DNA of 35,671 nucleotides, from positions 1 to 35,671 of IMG/VR virus record IMGVR_UViG_3300028650_000008. The stretch is one strand, 5' to 3'. The notes under the pieces are model-generated. The model had not been told where the DNA came from. It made no database searches and was given only the letters and a program-made list of their open reading frames with translations. Positions within the stretch are counted from its first letter, which is position 1, and each line of letters starts with the position of its first letter. Positions 5,792 to 13,371 of the stretch are shown in pieces. Source of the DNA: a virus. Made by a program: the position numbers and the translations under genes.

Positions 5792-6241
5792 TTATTTTTT
5801 AACTTCATAAATACTGCTCACATTTTCTGCATTGCAGATTTTTTTTAGTTCTAATATTTCGTTATGGTATGCCAGTGCATTGTCACGATAATTTTCATTA
5901 TTAGCCTCCCGCGACTTATCTTCATTAAAGAGATTTACAAGTTTTTCTATCTTCAATAATTCACGAATAAAATAATTTTCCCTTTCTACAAGCTCTCCAT
6001 ATAAATTAAGTTGATCCTCCCTATTCGGTAGTTTTTCTACCTCTATATAAAATTCATCCCTCATTGCATCAATATCTTTTTCCTTATTCCACGCATAATT
6101 GATAAGTGCATACATGACATGACGTTTTTGTTCATAATTTAAAACAGTTCCACACAATACATTCCTAGGGTTTCCGTCCCAATCAAACATTGAATCCCTA
6201 TGAAATTCATCATCATTAAGCTCAATTAATTTTTTTGCCAT
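5792..6241 (-). CDS. First gene of the leftward operon, unknown function (149 aa)
   Basis: The start MAKKLIELNDDEF at 6241 is preceded by GGAGA; the frame continues upstream only through the control region. The protein is acidic and largely helical, with a long C-terminal coiled-coil-like half (REDQLNLYGELVERENYFIRELLKIEKL). It is not recognised. As the promoter-proximal gene next to an RHH regulator it is likely expressed early. Confidence 0.7.
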   Translation of the reverse strand: MAKKLIELNDDEFHRDSMFDWDGNPRNVLCGTVLNYEQKRHVMYALINYAWNKEKDIDAMRDEFYIEVEKLPNREDQLNLYGELVERENYFIRELLKIEKLVNLFNEDKSREANNENYRDNALAYHNEILELKKICNAENVSSIYEVKK

Positions 6242-6263
6242 CGGTTTATCTCCATAATACAAA

Positions 6264-6337
6264 TGTATACAAATTGTTATCACGACTATTAGAATACGTG
6301 GTAAACTATTGTACATTATGAACGCAAAATGTATACA
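6264..6337. promoter_or_regulatory. Two TGTATACA operators in the divergent control region
   Basis: The palindrome TGTATACA occurs at 6264-6271 and 6330-6337, each within the common context AAATGTATACA. One copy sits just upstream of the leftward operon (start 6241), the other just upstream of the RHH gene (start 6345). Short palindromes in pairs are typical ribbon-helix-helix operators. The sites probably let the regulator control both divergent transcripts. Confidence 0.55.
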
Positions 6338-6344
6338 TAAAACT

Positions 6345-6521
6345 ATGATAGAGCACAAAAATGTAAGGGTACGTGAAAAAACATGGACTAAATTAAAAGA
6401 GCTATCAACAAATAGTGAACTGTCTATGACCTTGATAATTGATAATTTGGTAAAGGAACACCTTTCCAGACAAGCCCAAGACACAAAAAAGCCCCACACA
6501 GAGAAGTCCATGCAGGGCTGA
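6345..6521 (+). CDS. Ribbon-helix-helix (CopG/Arc-like) regulator (58 aa)
   Basis: MIEHKNVRVREKTWTKL gives the N-terminal beta-strand that pairs in the dimer and reads the DNA; two helices follow with SELSMTLIIDNLVKEHL. I chose the ATG at 6345 because upstream ATG/TTG codons would place the second operator inside the gene; no good ribosome-binding site is visible for any start. It probably represses the leftward replication operon and itself through the TGTATACA sites. Confidence 0.7.
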   Translation: MIEHKNVRVREKTWTKLKELSTNSELSMTLIIDNLVKEHLSRQAQDTKKPHTEKSMQG

Positions 6522-6665
6522 TTGTCTAACGACTTAAATTGTGAGTCTATGCCTAGAATCATGGGCTTACCAGTGTCTTTTTGTTAGATAAAAAAAGGGG
6601 GGGTCTATTATTGCGCCGTATTTATAAGTTTTTCTATCCGTACAAATACTTACTTTTCAAAAAAA

Positions 6666-6700
6666 AAACCGGCATGGCAAGAGAAGGCGATGGCCGGTTT
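6666..6700 (-). terminator. Hairpin with T-run on the minus strand
   Basis: AAACCGGC (6666-6673) pairs with GCCGGTTT (6693-6700), and a run of eight A at 6661-6668 becomes a T-run after the hairpin on the minus strand. This is the shape of a Rho-independent terminator for leftward transcription, although no leftward gene is seen to the right of it before 16848. It may shield the leftward operon or end a small antisense RNA. Confidence 0.5.
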
Positions 6701-6721
6701 GAGGGTGTGGAGACATTAAAA

Positions 6722-6869
6722 ATGAGGATATTTTAAGCATTGGAAACCGGCTTCTCTATTGACGTTGAGGAAATATCCGGTAAACTTCTTATGGCCCGTT
6801 CGGGCATTTCAAAAGGTGGAAAGATCACCGGAAACCCCGCATTGAGTTAGAGCTTTGCGGGGTTTTTTT
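6722..6869 (+). ncRNA. Hairpin-rich stretch ending in a terminator (RNA candidate)
   Basis: Successive hairpins can be drawn: ACCGG/CCGGT enclosing CTTCTC/GAGGAA; GGCCCGTTCGGGC; GGTG/CACC; then the terminator. The same strand has an ATG frame from 6722 with TAA at codon 5 (MRIF-stop) that reopens until TAG 6850, so a decayed small gene is an alternative. The rest of 6522-7036 holds no supported gene; 6522-6600 has a TCTAAC/GTTAGA inverted repeat. Confidence 0.35.
6832..6869 (+). terminator. Rho-independent terminator
   Basis: AAACCCCGCA pairs with TGCGGGGTTT around a 13-base loop, followed by seven T. It is a strong intrinsic terminator for rightward transcription and closes the RHH gene/RNA region before the next rightward unit at 7037. 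Confidence 0.85.
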
Positions 6870-7036
6870 GTTTATTATTTTGGGTGAAAACTGGTTTTGG
6901 ATTTTATACCTAGTTGTCATGATCTGGAAACAATTAATTTCTTTACGGGATTTTTTATCAAAATTTCCTCAATTTTTAGGGCATGGAGTTGGAGCAATAG
7001 CTATAATAGACAAATAACTTTGCACGAGCCTAAAAA

Positions 7037-7258
7037 ATGAATGACTGGACAGATAACACTATTTTAGAAAACTTGCGTTATATCCGTTCTGATATAGACG
7101 ATCTTAAAAGAAAGATGGATGTTATGTTACGTGTGGTTGGTGAAGGAGGCATGTTATTAAAAAATCAGCTTGAAAAGAACCTGGATTCTACAGAGAGACT
7201 TGCGACTGCTTTAGAGGAAAACACCAAAACCAGATCAAGACATAGCATATATGAGTAA
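7037..7258 (+). CDS. Coiled-coil hypothetical protein (73 aa)
   Basis: The predicted protein is helical throughout with heptad-like spacing (ILENLRYIRSDIDDLKRKMDVML). No domain is recognised. An inverted repeat, TTTTTAGG and CCTAAAAA, frames the 50 bases before the ATG and a TATAAT lies within it, so this is a plausible promoter/operator region. The 3' end overlaps the Cro-like gene by 8 bases. Confidence 0.65.
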   Translation: MNDWTDNTILENLRYIRSDIDDLKRKMDVMLRVVGEGGMLLKNQLEKNLDSTERLATALEENTKTRSRHSIYE

Positions 7259-7454
7259 AAAGATAACCGACGTTGGCACGAGGGAACTAGCTAGATTCTT
7301 GGGTACAACAGATGGCTTTGCTTACCAGATAAAAAAAGGACTACGCCAACTTCCTGCTAAGTATTGCCAGCGAGTATCACTCCACTTTAGCATCGCGCTA
7401 TATGATCTGCGGCCTGATATTTACCCAAAAATTAAAAAGGAGACTAAACAATGA
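7251..7454 (+). CDS. Cro/YdaS-like helix-turn-helix regulator (67 aa)
   Basis: TRELARFLGTTDGFAYQIKKGLRQLPAKYCQRVSLHF reads as a Cro/YdaS-type HTH with the usual ending LYDLRPDIYP. Such proteins act as phage Cro-type repressors or as YdaS antitoxin-like factors. It is the second gene of the rightward unit and ends in ATGA overlap with the disrupted small membrane-protein gene. Confidence 0.75.
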   Translation: MSKKITDVGTRELARFLGTTDGFAYQIKKGLRQLPAKYCQRVSLHFSIALYDLRPDIYPKIKKETKQ

Positions 7455-8092
7455 GTACGATAACTTTTGACACTGATCGCTGGAAAAAGGGAATATTATA
7501 GGTCATAATGTCCGCTAAAATTCCCAGACGAGTTACCCAAAATGATACAACAGGCTACCGCATTACCGCTGCTTCAGGAAGCCAGACAACGCTTTACCCA
7601 GCGTGATCTGGCCGCAAAGCTCAGTGTTGCCCCCAAGACGCCTGCCCGCTTTTCCGCCTGCCCGCCACCCGCCGCGAGTTCTGGCAGGCAAAGATAGACC
7701 GCAACCGCGACAACGACCGGCGGGCAGCGGAAGCTCTTACAGCCGCAGGCTGGCGGGTTGCCACTGTTTGGGAATGTGCGATGCGCGGGCGCAACGCTCT
7801 TGATGATGCAGCCATGACTGGCATAATTGCCGCGTGGTTGCAGGGTAACGCCCCTGTCCTTGAACTGGCGGCACAGCATGAGGAAAAGGCTGATCGCTTA
7901 GTCGAAGATTTAAAGGCTTCTGGAATCCCACACGATCAAGCTCGTGCCATTGTGCGCGGCATTGTTGAAGCGCAAAAAGAACTGGCAACCAAACAAGACC
8001 TGATTCAACTAGAACAACGCCTGACGATAAAACTGGGTAGCATGATGGTTGTTGCCATTGGCATTGTGGCTGTACTGGTTAAGCTACTATGA
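7451..8092 (+). pseudogene. Split coiled-coil/TM protein gene (DUF1640-like) with insertion
   Basis: The first codons MSTITFDTDR are the usual N-terminus of a family of small coiled-coil proteins with a C-terminal membrane anchor. The rest of that protein (DRLVEDLKASGIPHDQARA, ELATKQDL, then a TM helix ending VAVLVKLL) resumes at 7893. Joining at the shared GATCGC restores a 74-aa protein like the one at 33417. As it stands, frame one stops at TAG 7499-7501. The distal part could still be translated from an in-frame start such as the ATG at 7781, giving a vsr-fused hybrid. Confidence 0.7.
7482..7898 (+). mobile_element. 417-bp insertion carrying vsr (and possibly dcm) debris
   Basis: CTGATCGCT stands at 7473-7481 and again at 7890-7898, so 417 bp (139 codons) lie between the outer edges, like an insertion with a 9-bp target duplication. 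The insert is clearly GC-richer than its surroundings. Inside, one frame reads LFRLPATRREFWQAKI, GWRVATVWECAM, the C-terminal half of Vsr mismatch endonuclease without its catalytic residues. Before it, another frame (QEARQRFTQRDLAAKLSV) resembles an HTH such as those at the start of some cytosine methyltransferases. No terminal inverted repeats are visible. Confidence 0.6.
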
Positions 8093-8295
8093 CCGATCTT
8101 AATATGGTGAACGAGTGCTACCAGTGCAAACATCGCGGCAATGTTCCAGGTGATGTTTATCACAGTTCATGTGTTAATCCTGATCCAAATATGACGGGCC
8201 ATAAACATGGCATAAAAATGGGTTGGTTTTTTTATCCTATAAATTACGATCCAACATGGAAAACAAAGGATTGTGCTAATTTTGAATCTAAATAA
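8089..8295 (+). CDS. Small Cys-rich phage protein (68 aa)
   Basis: NECYQCKHRGNVPGDVYHSSC, then HKHGIKMGWFFYPINYDPTW and a final Cys, is a recurrent phage pattern (CxxC ... C ... C) likely to bind one zinc. It starts in ATGA overlap with the disrupted gene upstream and ends in tandem TAA codons. No function is known to me. Confidence 0.75.
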   Translation: MTDLNMVNECYQCKHRGNVPGDVYHSSCVNPDPNMTGHKHGIKMGWFFYPINYDPTWKTKDCANFESK

Positions 8296-8343
8296 TAACC
8301 CAAAAAAAATAACTCAAATTTTCGTTAAAAAGCAGTATTTTAC

Positions 8344-8372
8344 TTGCCAAAAGTTATAGCACATGCTATTGT
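8344..8372 (+). promoter_or_regulatory. Sigma-70-type promoter candidate
   Basis: TTGCCA (8344-8349) and TATTGT (8367-8372) are separated by exactly 17 bases in an AT-rich gap after a double TAA. It would start transcription of the rightward unit that begins with the 8482 gene. A frame of 35 codons (8385-8492, MSKLSVIQPL) lies in the leader and overlaps that gene's start; it lacks a ribosome-binding site and I do not call it a gene. Confidence 0.5.
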
Positions 8373-8481
8373 TTATACCAGTAAATGAGCAAACTATCGG
8401 TTATTCAGCCTCTCTCTGATTCTGACCGTAGACCCGTGAGATTCGGGTTAACAAACCAAACTCTAACAACAGGTGGAAACA

Positions 8482-8685
8482 ATGAAAAGTGATATTCCTA
8501 AAATAGATTCACGTTGGCGACATACTAACGGGATTCATTACGTTGTCTATGATGTAACCAATCTACATTCAACCAATCTTGAAAAGTACCCTATTCGTAT
8601 TTCATATCGTGGTGTTAACGGCTTTACATGGTCGCGTAATCTTGATGACTGGCACCGCTCTATGACAAAGGTGGAAAAATGTTAA
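8482..8685 (+). CDS. Small protein, DUF1653-like pattern (67 aa)
   Basis: AGGTGGAAACA before the ATG gives the start. Residues SRWRHTNGIHYVVYDVTN, YPIRISYRGVNG and W-x-RNLDDW follow the same layout as the 16848-17078 product (GAYYKVVLIAN, YPVTVVYQ, MPLDKW), so the phage carries two divergent copies on opposite strands. The pattern is loosely like DUF1653; the role is unknown. Confidence 0.65.
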   Translation: MKSDIPKIDSRWRHTNGIHYVVYDVTNLHSTNLEKYPIRISYRGVNGFTWSRNLDDWHRSMTKVEKC

Positions 8686-8804
8686 CGATTATTTTAAATA
8701 CAATCATGTGGATTGTAGGCTTGAGTGCCTTAATTATCGTGACCGGAATCTTTCTGGATGAGCATGAAAACAACGCCCCACTAAGAAAAGAGTTGGGCAA
8801 ATGA
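8679..8804 (+). CDS. 41-aa single-TM peptide
   Basis: The frame opens with an ATG that overlaps the preceding gene and has GGTGG in front. One membrane helix (MWIVGLSALIIVTGIFL) is followed by a charged tail (DEHENNAPLRKELGK). It ends in ATGA overlap with the next small gene. Tiny single-helix peptides like this are common in early phage operons and often target host membrane proteins, which is only an analogy here. Confidence 0.6.
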   Translation: MLTIILNTIMWIVGLSALIIVTGIFLDEHENNAPLRKELGK

Positions 8805-8929
8805 AACAAACCGACTGGGCTGACCGTTCCAGGCTGCTGGAAAAACCCAAAATAGCCGCTGACACTGGTGTTAAAACACTAACAACAGTTATCCTTACAC
8901 TTTTAGCTCTAACCCTAATGGTGATCTAA
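8801..8929 (+). CDS. 42-aa C-terminal-anchor peptide
   Basis: ATGA overlap fixes the start. A basic soluble half (MKQTDWADRSRLLEKPK) precedes one C-terminal hydrophobic helix (TTVILTLLALTLMVI). The stop overlaps the next ATG as TAATG. Function unknown. Confidence 0.6.
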   Translation: MKQTDWADRSRLLEKPKIAADTGVKTLTTVILTLLALTLMVI

Positions 8930-9153
8930 TGACGATATTAAACCAAACAGTATCTGCTTTTCCAATAACCAACCCATCTAGCTCTATTGTAGAAGGTATT
9001 GGCCTTTCCAAGCGCGAGCTGATCGCGGCTATGGCTATGCAAGGCATGTTGAGTAATCACAATATTTTTAATACCGATACCTCGTATGACACGCTCGTTG
9101 ATGAATCCGTTCTAATGGCCGATATTTTGTTAAAACAGCTAGGAGTTAAGTAA
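8929..9153 (+). CDS. Conserved-type phage protein before the exonuclease gene (74 aa)
   Basis: GLSKRELIAAMAMQGML and a C-terminal DESVLMADILLKQLG segment match a small protein type often found beside phage exonuclease/recombinase genes. The start overlaps the previous stop (TAATG) and the gene ends one base before the exonuclease ATG, so the three are co-translated. No activity is known to me. Confidence 0.7.
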   Translation: MTILNQTVSAFPITNPSSSIVEGIGLSKRELIAAMAMQGMLSNHNIFNTDTSYDTLVDESVLMADILLKQLGVK

Positions 9154-9154
9154 A

Positions 9155-9952
9155 ATGGAAAACGGTATCTACAAAAACCTCCCGGCTGAACAATACTTCG
9201 CTGAGGATCGCATTAACAATAGCGGTCTTAAATTGATAGCTAGGACACCTGCACACTTCAAATACTACCAGGAACACCAGCGAGAAAAAACGCCCACGCC
9301 TCAGATGATGTTGGGAACAGCGGTGCATTGTGCGGTGTTGGAGCCTGCAACCTTTCATGATCGGTATGCCATTGCGCCCCAATGTGACAAACGCACGAAA
9401 GAGGGTAAGGCAATCTGGGCCGATCTGGAATCCAGCAATAAACTGATTCTATCCGCTAGTGACTTTGAACTTGTAGAAGGCATGAGTAAGTCCGTCTTAA
9501 ACCATGAAACCGCGAGCAAGTTACTGGCTGCGGGCGATCCCGAAGTGACGGTATTCACCGACATTGAAGGCATACCGGCAAAGGCCCGGTTGGATTGGTA
9601 CAGGAACGGGATTGTGCTTGACCTGAAAACCACGCAAGCCGCCGATCCTGATTCTTTCAGTAAGTCTTGTGCGAATTTTTCTTATGCACTTCAGGCAAGT
9701 TTTTATATGGATGTTTGTGCCGCTGCTGGACTTGAATGCCACACATTTATATTTATTTGTGTTGAATCATCAAGCGCCCCCTATCCCGTGGCAATTTATG
9801 AGCTTGACGATAGATCAATAGAGTGGGGTAGAGATCATTATAAAGCGGCTCTAAATAAATATAGAGAGTGCATGGCGCTTAACGAGTGGCCGGGGTATTC
9901 AACTTCAATCGAAACAATCTCATTACCACCTTGGGTTCTCAAGGACTATTAA
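9155..9952 (+). CDS. recE-like: RecE-like PD-(D/E)XK exonuclease (exodeoxyribonuclease VIII type)
   Basis: Predicted 5'-3' double-strand exonuclease that produces 3' overhangs for phage recombination. Visible core: GTAVHCAVLEP (H58), KARLDW (D147), LDLKTT (D156 and K158) and the YALQASFYMD helix (Q180, Y184), the order typical of the RecE/DUF3799 nuclease domain. At 265 aa it corresponds to the catalytic C-terminal domain of E. coli RecE alone, as in many phages. The recombination-type protein at 11293 is the likely partner, now separated by the homing-endonuclease insertion. Confidence 0.88.
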   Translation: MENGIYKNLPAEQYFAEDRINNSGLKLIARTPAHFKYYQEHQREKTPTPQMMLGTAVHCAVLEPATFHDRYAIAPQCDKRTKEGKAIWADLESSNKLILSASDFELVEGMSKSVLNHETASKLLAAGDPEVTVFTDIEGIPAKARLDWYRNGIVLDLKTTQAADPDSFSKSCANFSYALQASFYMDVCAAAGLECHTFIFICVESSSAPYPVAIYELDDRSIEWGRDHYKAALNKYRECMALNEWPGYSTSIETISLPPWVLKDY

Positions 9953-9954
9953 TT

Positions 9955-11025
9955 ATGGAACTTTATAAACTGTAATTTCCTAACGGGAAAAGTTACATCG
10001 GAATTACATCTTTAACCGCAATAAAAAGGTTCCAGTATCACTGTAGAAGAACATCAAGAAATACCGCGCTAAATCCTGCTATAAAAAAATATGGCAGGGA
10101 AAACGTAGTTATAACGGTATTGGCTGAAACAGATAATTGGGAATTACTTTGTTTGGCAGAACAGGAGGCTATTGATAAATACAAATCAAAAGCACCCAAC
10201 GGATATAACTTAACGCATGGTGGTGAAGGCGTTTTAGGTTTGATAGTTTCCGAAGAAACTCGTGAAAAGATGAGAAACAGGATTATTTCAGAAGAAACTC
10301 GCCAAAGAATGACTGCTTCAAAACAAAACATTTCTGAAGAAACCCGTAAAAAAATGTCTGATTCTAAAAAGAATATATCAGAAGAAACGCGCAAAAAAAA
10401 TTCTGATGCACAAAAAAGAAGGCCACCGATTTTAGAAGAAACAAGAGCTAAATTAAGGGTTTTAACAACAATTAGAAATAAAAATAGGCCACCAGAGATA
10501 TATATAAAATCTGGTAATTCTAATCGCGGAAAAGTTAGAACAGATGAAATGAGAGCAAGAATGTCAGAAGGTCAAAAAAAAATCATGACCGATGAAAGGC
10601 GAGCAAGAATGTCAATTATTAGTACAGGAAAGAAACATTCAGAAGAAACAAAGAAAAAAATATCGTTAATTTCAAAAGAAAGAATGACGCCAGAACGCCG
10701 TGCAAAACTATCTGAATTTCATACAGGGAATACTTATGCCTTAGGTTATAAGCATACCAAAGAGGCTTTAGAAAAAATGGCTGAGGCATCAAAAGGAAAT
10801 ACAAATTCTTTAGGAAAGAAACTATCTGAAGAAGCCAAGAAAAATTTGTCCATAGCAAAAAAAGGCGTTCCTCATTCTGAAGAACATAGGCTTAATTTAG
10901 CAGAAGCAAATAGAAAACGATGCACTGGCACTAAACATTCTGGAATAACTAAAGCAAGAATAGCAGTAGCGAGAGCTACATACTGTGCTAAACGCTCAAA
11001 TAGACCCTATTCACCAATAACCTGA
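9955..11025 (+). pseudogene. GIY-YIG homing endonuclease with NUMOD3-type repeats, in-frame TAA at codon 7
   Basis: ATG at 9955 gives MELYKL, then TAA (9973-9975), then FPNGKSYIGIT in the same frame, which is the GIY-YIG nuclease motif. KKYGRENVVI and GYNLTHGGEG complete the nuclease domain. The rest is a chain of short NUMOD3-like repeats (SEETREKM, SEETRQRM, SEETRKKM, SEEAKKNL) that bind DNA in homing enzymes. Intact length would be about 356 aa. No start codon with a good ribosome-binding site follows the TAA before the nuclease motif. The 10120 ATG would lack the GIY motif. AT-rich, unlike its neighbours: a mobile gene between the exonuclease and its partner. Confidence 0.8.
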
Positions 11026-11038
11026 ACGAATTATTAAT

Positions 11039-11296
11039 ATGAGCAATTATCCATCCGGTTACACAGAACCAGAAAGTCTTGATGACCATTTATCGAGATT
11101 GAATAATCAGATAGACCTCATGAGAGGATTGCTGCTTTGGGCGTTATATCACCACCAAGGCGCAAACTCTGAAGTGGGTCAACCTATTCGCAAAGCACTT
11201 GGAATCGGAGAGCATGACAGATTGACGGAACAACAGATAATTGAAGCAAAAAAAGCTGTTTCCAAAATAAACTTTGAAATTAAGGAACTAAAATGA
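11039..11296 (+). CDS. Hypothetical protein (85 aa)
   Basis: Helical, acidic product with a middle hydrophobic patch (LMRGLLLWALYHH). The 3' end is in ATGA overlap with the recombination-type gene. No clear ribosome-binding site precedes the ATG. Its first twelve bases (ATGAGCAATTAT) equal those of the broken gene at 13919, probably by chance or shared descent of the leader. Confidence 0.6.
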   Translation: MSNYPSGYTEPESLDDHLSRLNNQIDLMRGLLLWALYHHQGANSEVGQPIRKALGIGEHDRLTEQQIIEAKKAVSKINFEIKELK

Positions 11297-12468
11297 ACGC
11301 TCTAAACCCGTTTCAACAACAAACAACCACCAAAGCACTGGCTAACACTGACCAGAACCGGGCCGTGGCCGAAGTTCAGGCAGCAATGGTCGTGGCACGG
11401 TCTAATCCCCGTAACCAGGTAGAAGCCATGGATCGTATTTTAAACGCCTGTACACGCCCAAGCTTGGCGGCTACTGCGGTTTACTCCTATGCCCGTGGCG
11501 GTACCGACATAACCGGCCCATCTATTCGCTTGGCTGAAACAGTAGCTTCCGAGTGGGGGAATCTTCAGTATGGCGTTCGTGAAATATCTCAGGAAGATAG
11601 CACCAGCACCGTTCAAAGCTATTGCTGGGACGTTGAAACAAATGTCAGACGCGAGGTAACTTTCCAGGTAAGCCATTACCGACACACAAAAGACGGTAAG
11701 AAGAAGCTTCTTACTGACCCAAGAGACATTTATGAAATGATCGCCAATCAGGGCGCACGGCGCTTGAGGGCTTGCATACTCGCGGTAATTCCGGGTGATG
11801 TGGTGGAAGCCGCTGTTTCTCAATGTGAAACCACATTACATGCTACAGCGGACGTTTCACCAGAAGGCGTGAAGAAGCTGGTGGATGCGTTCGCCGCGAT
11901 AGGCGTGACTAAAGAACAACTGGAAGCTCGTATACAGCGACGTATTGATAGCATACAACCGGCTCAGGTGGTCGCCATACGCAAGATTTACGTGTCCATA
12001 AAAGACGGACTATCCACTAAAGACGAATGGTTTGATGATATTAAGCCCAAGACTAAAACCGTTGACGATCTGCTGAACGCGCCTAAGGTTGTCGATATTA
12101 ATACGGGTGAAATGATTGAACAGCAAAAACAGGACGCGGAGCCAATGCAAAAATCCGACCGTTATACTTTAGGCAAAGTCTTAGTATCAATCGGTGAAGC
12201 CAAGACCCAAGCCGATCTGGACTCGCTTGACCCAGTTATTGAAACCCTGGACAAAAAATCGGCTGATACCGAAAAAACGGCATTTATGAAAAAAGCGACT
12301 ATGTTGGCTAAAGAAACCAACAAGCCTGCCGAACGCGATCTGGCTTTCGAGATTGAAGCGTGTCAGAATAAAACGGCCTTGCTTGACTTGATCGATACGC
12401 TAACTGAGGTTGAGGATAAGAAATACCGGGCGCTGATTGATGACCGGCTGGATTTTCTGAGGGATTGA
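11293..12468 (+). CDS. Conserved phage protein, probable recombination partner of the exonuclease (391 aa)
   Basis: The segment ILNACTRPSLAATAVYSYARGGTDITGPSIRLAE, with DPRDIYEMIANQGARRLRACILAVIPGDVVE, is highly characteristic of a phage protein found next to RecE-like exonucleases. A role as single-strand annealing/recombination protein is plausible from context; I do not recognise a RecT or Bet signature with certainty. The C-terminal third (from about residue 265) is charged and looks like a separate helical tail. It begins by ATGA overlap with the gene before. Confidence 0.65.
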   Translation: MNALNPFQQQTTTKALANTDQNRAVAEVQAAMVVARSNPRNQVEAMDRILNACTRPSLAATAVYSYARGGTDITGPSIRLAETVASEWGNLQYGVREISQEDSTSTVQSYCWDVETNVRREVTFQVSHYRHTKDGKKKLLTDPRDIYEMIANQGARRLRACILAVIPGDVVEAAVSQCETTLHATADVSPEGVKKLVDAFAAIGVTKEQLEARIQRRIDSIQPAQVVAIRKIYVSIKDGLSTKDEWFDDIKPKTKTVDDLLNAPKVVDINTGEMIEQQKQDAEPMQKSDRYTLGKVLVSIGEAKTQADLDSLDPVIETLDKKSADTEKTAFMKKATMLAKETNKPAERDLAFEIEACQNKTALLDLIDTLTEVEDKKYRALIDDRLDFLRD

Positions 12469-12469
12469 T

Positions 12470-12652
12470 ATGATAGCAAAACTGTACCATGGCAAGAACG
12501 AATCAGGCGACTACTATCAAGGTTTAATGCTGATTACTCAAGGTCGTCTGAAAGGTATCTGGAAAGAAGTAACTTTGCGCTACTACACTGAGGCTGAAGC
12601 GCAACAAGAGCTTGATGATTTCAAAGCTAGCGCCTTGGCTTTCAATGCGTAG
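12470..12652 (+). CDS. Hypothetical protein (60 aa)
   Basis: Starts one base after the preceding stop. The protein is basic, with beta-like text (KLYHGKNESGDYYQGLMLITQGRL) and an acidic helix at the end (EAEAQQELDDFK). It overlaps the cysteine-cluster gene by 8 bases. Not recognised. Confidence 0.6.
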   Translation: MIAKLYHGKNESGDYYQGLMLITQGRLKGIWKEVTLRYYTEAEAQQELDDFKASALAFNA

Positions 12653-13166
12653 CTGCGGTAACTGTACGTTGTGTTGCAAACTACTCCCGGTTGTTGAATT
12701 AAAAAAGACAGCCGGGCAAGTCTGCAAACACCAGCGCCATTTTAAAGGCTGCGCTATCTATGCCAAGCGGCCACCATCATGTAAAATGTGGTCATGTGCC
12801 TGGCTTGAAGATACCGACCTGGATGATAGCTTTAAGCGCCCTGACATTAGCCATTATGTCATTGACCCTTGCCCTGACTACGTGACGGTATTCGATCATG
12901 TCACGCAAGAAACCACCAAAATACCCTCGCTGCAAATCTGGATTGATCCAAAATACCCGGACGCACACCAAGACAAAGCCTTGCGTGATCTTCTCATAAA
13001 ACAAAACATTATCGGCACGGTACGCTTTAATTCCCATGATGGGCTTAACCTGATCCCGCCGACGATGAATGTAAGCAAGGAATGGGCGGAAGTAAAAGGC
13101 GAATGTGAAGCCCAACATACGCCTAAAGAAATTGTTGAATTTATGAAAGGTAAACATGAAAACTAA
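12645..13166 (+). CDS. YkgJ-family cysteine-cluster protein (173 aa)
   Basis: The N-terminus MRSCGNCTLCCK carries the CxxCxxCC cluster (C4, C7, C10, C11), and further cysteines follow in CKHQRHFKGCAIY and CKMWSC. Proteins of this family (YkgJ/UPF0153) are thought to bind zinc or an Fe-S cluster; their activity is not established. The start at 12645 places the cluster at the very N-terminus, as usual. Common in phage early regions. Confidence 0.75.
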   Translation: MRSCGNCTLCCKLLPVVELKKTAGQVCKHQRHFKGCAIYAKRPPSCKMWSCAWLEDTDLDDSFKRPDISHYVIDPCPDYVTVFDHVTQETTKIPSLQIWIDPKYPDAHQDKALRDLLIKQNIIGTVRFNSHDGLNLIPPTMNVSKEWAEVKGECEAQHTPKEIVEFMKGKHEN

Positions 13167-13371
13167 CGGCCCAGGAATTTACGACCCGCTGTGTACGTTC
13201 GCCCGTGAACAAGTTGGCGCTGATGCAATTGTATTAATAATTGCCAATGGCATATATGGTAACGGCTTTTCAGTACAAGCCAATAACCCCGCCTTTGTTG
13301 AGAACTTACCCGACATGTTGGAAGCGATGGCTAAACAGATTCGGGAAGAATTAAAGGCAACGATGCAATGA
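13156..13371 (+). CDS. Small phage protein (71 aa)
   Basis: DAIVLIIANGIYGNGFSVQANN in the middle and a C-terminal helix (LPDMLEAMAKQIREEL) give an alpha/beta look that recurs among unassigned phage proteins. The start overlaps the previous gene by 11 bases and the end is in ATGA overlap with the next. Confidence 0.65.
   Translation: MKTNGPGIYDPLCTFAREQVGADAIVLIIANGIYGNGFSVQANNPAFVENLPDMLEAMAKQIREELKATMQ

Noticed and set aside
7574-7988. Several overlapping frames on both strands
   Set aside because: They are shadows caused by the high GC of the inserted vsr/dcm-like debris.
8385-8492. A 35-codon leader gene
   Set aside because: There is no ribosome-binding site and the sequence overlaps the well-supported start and ribosome-binding site of the next gene; kept only as a note under the promoter.
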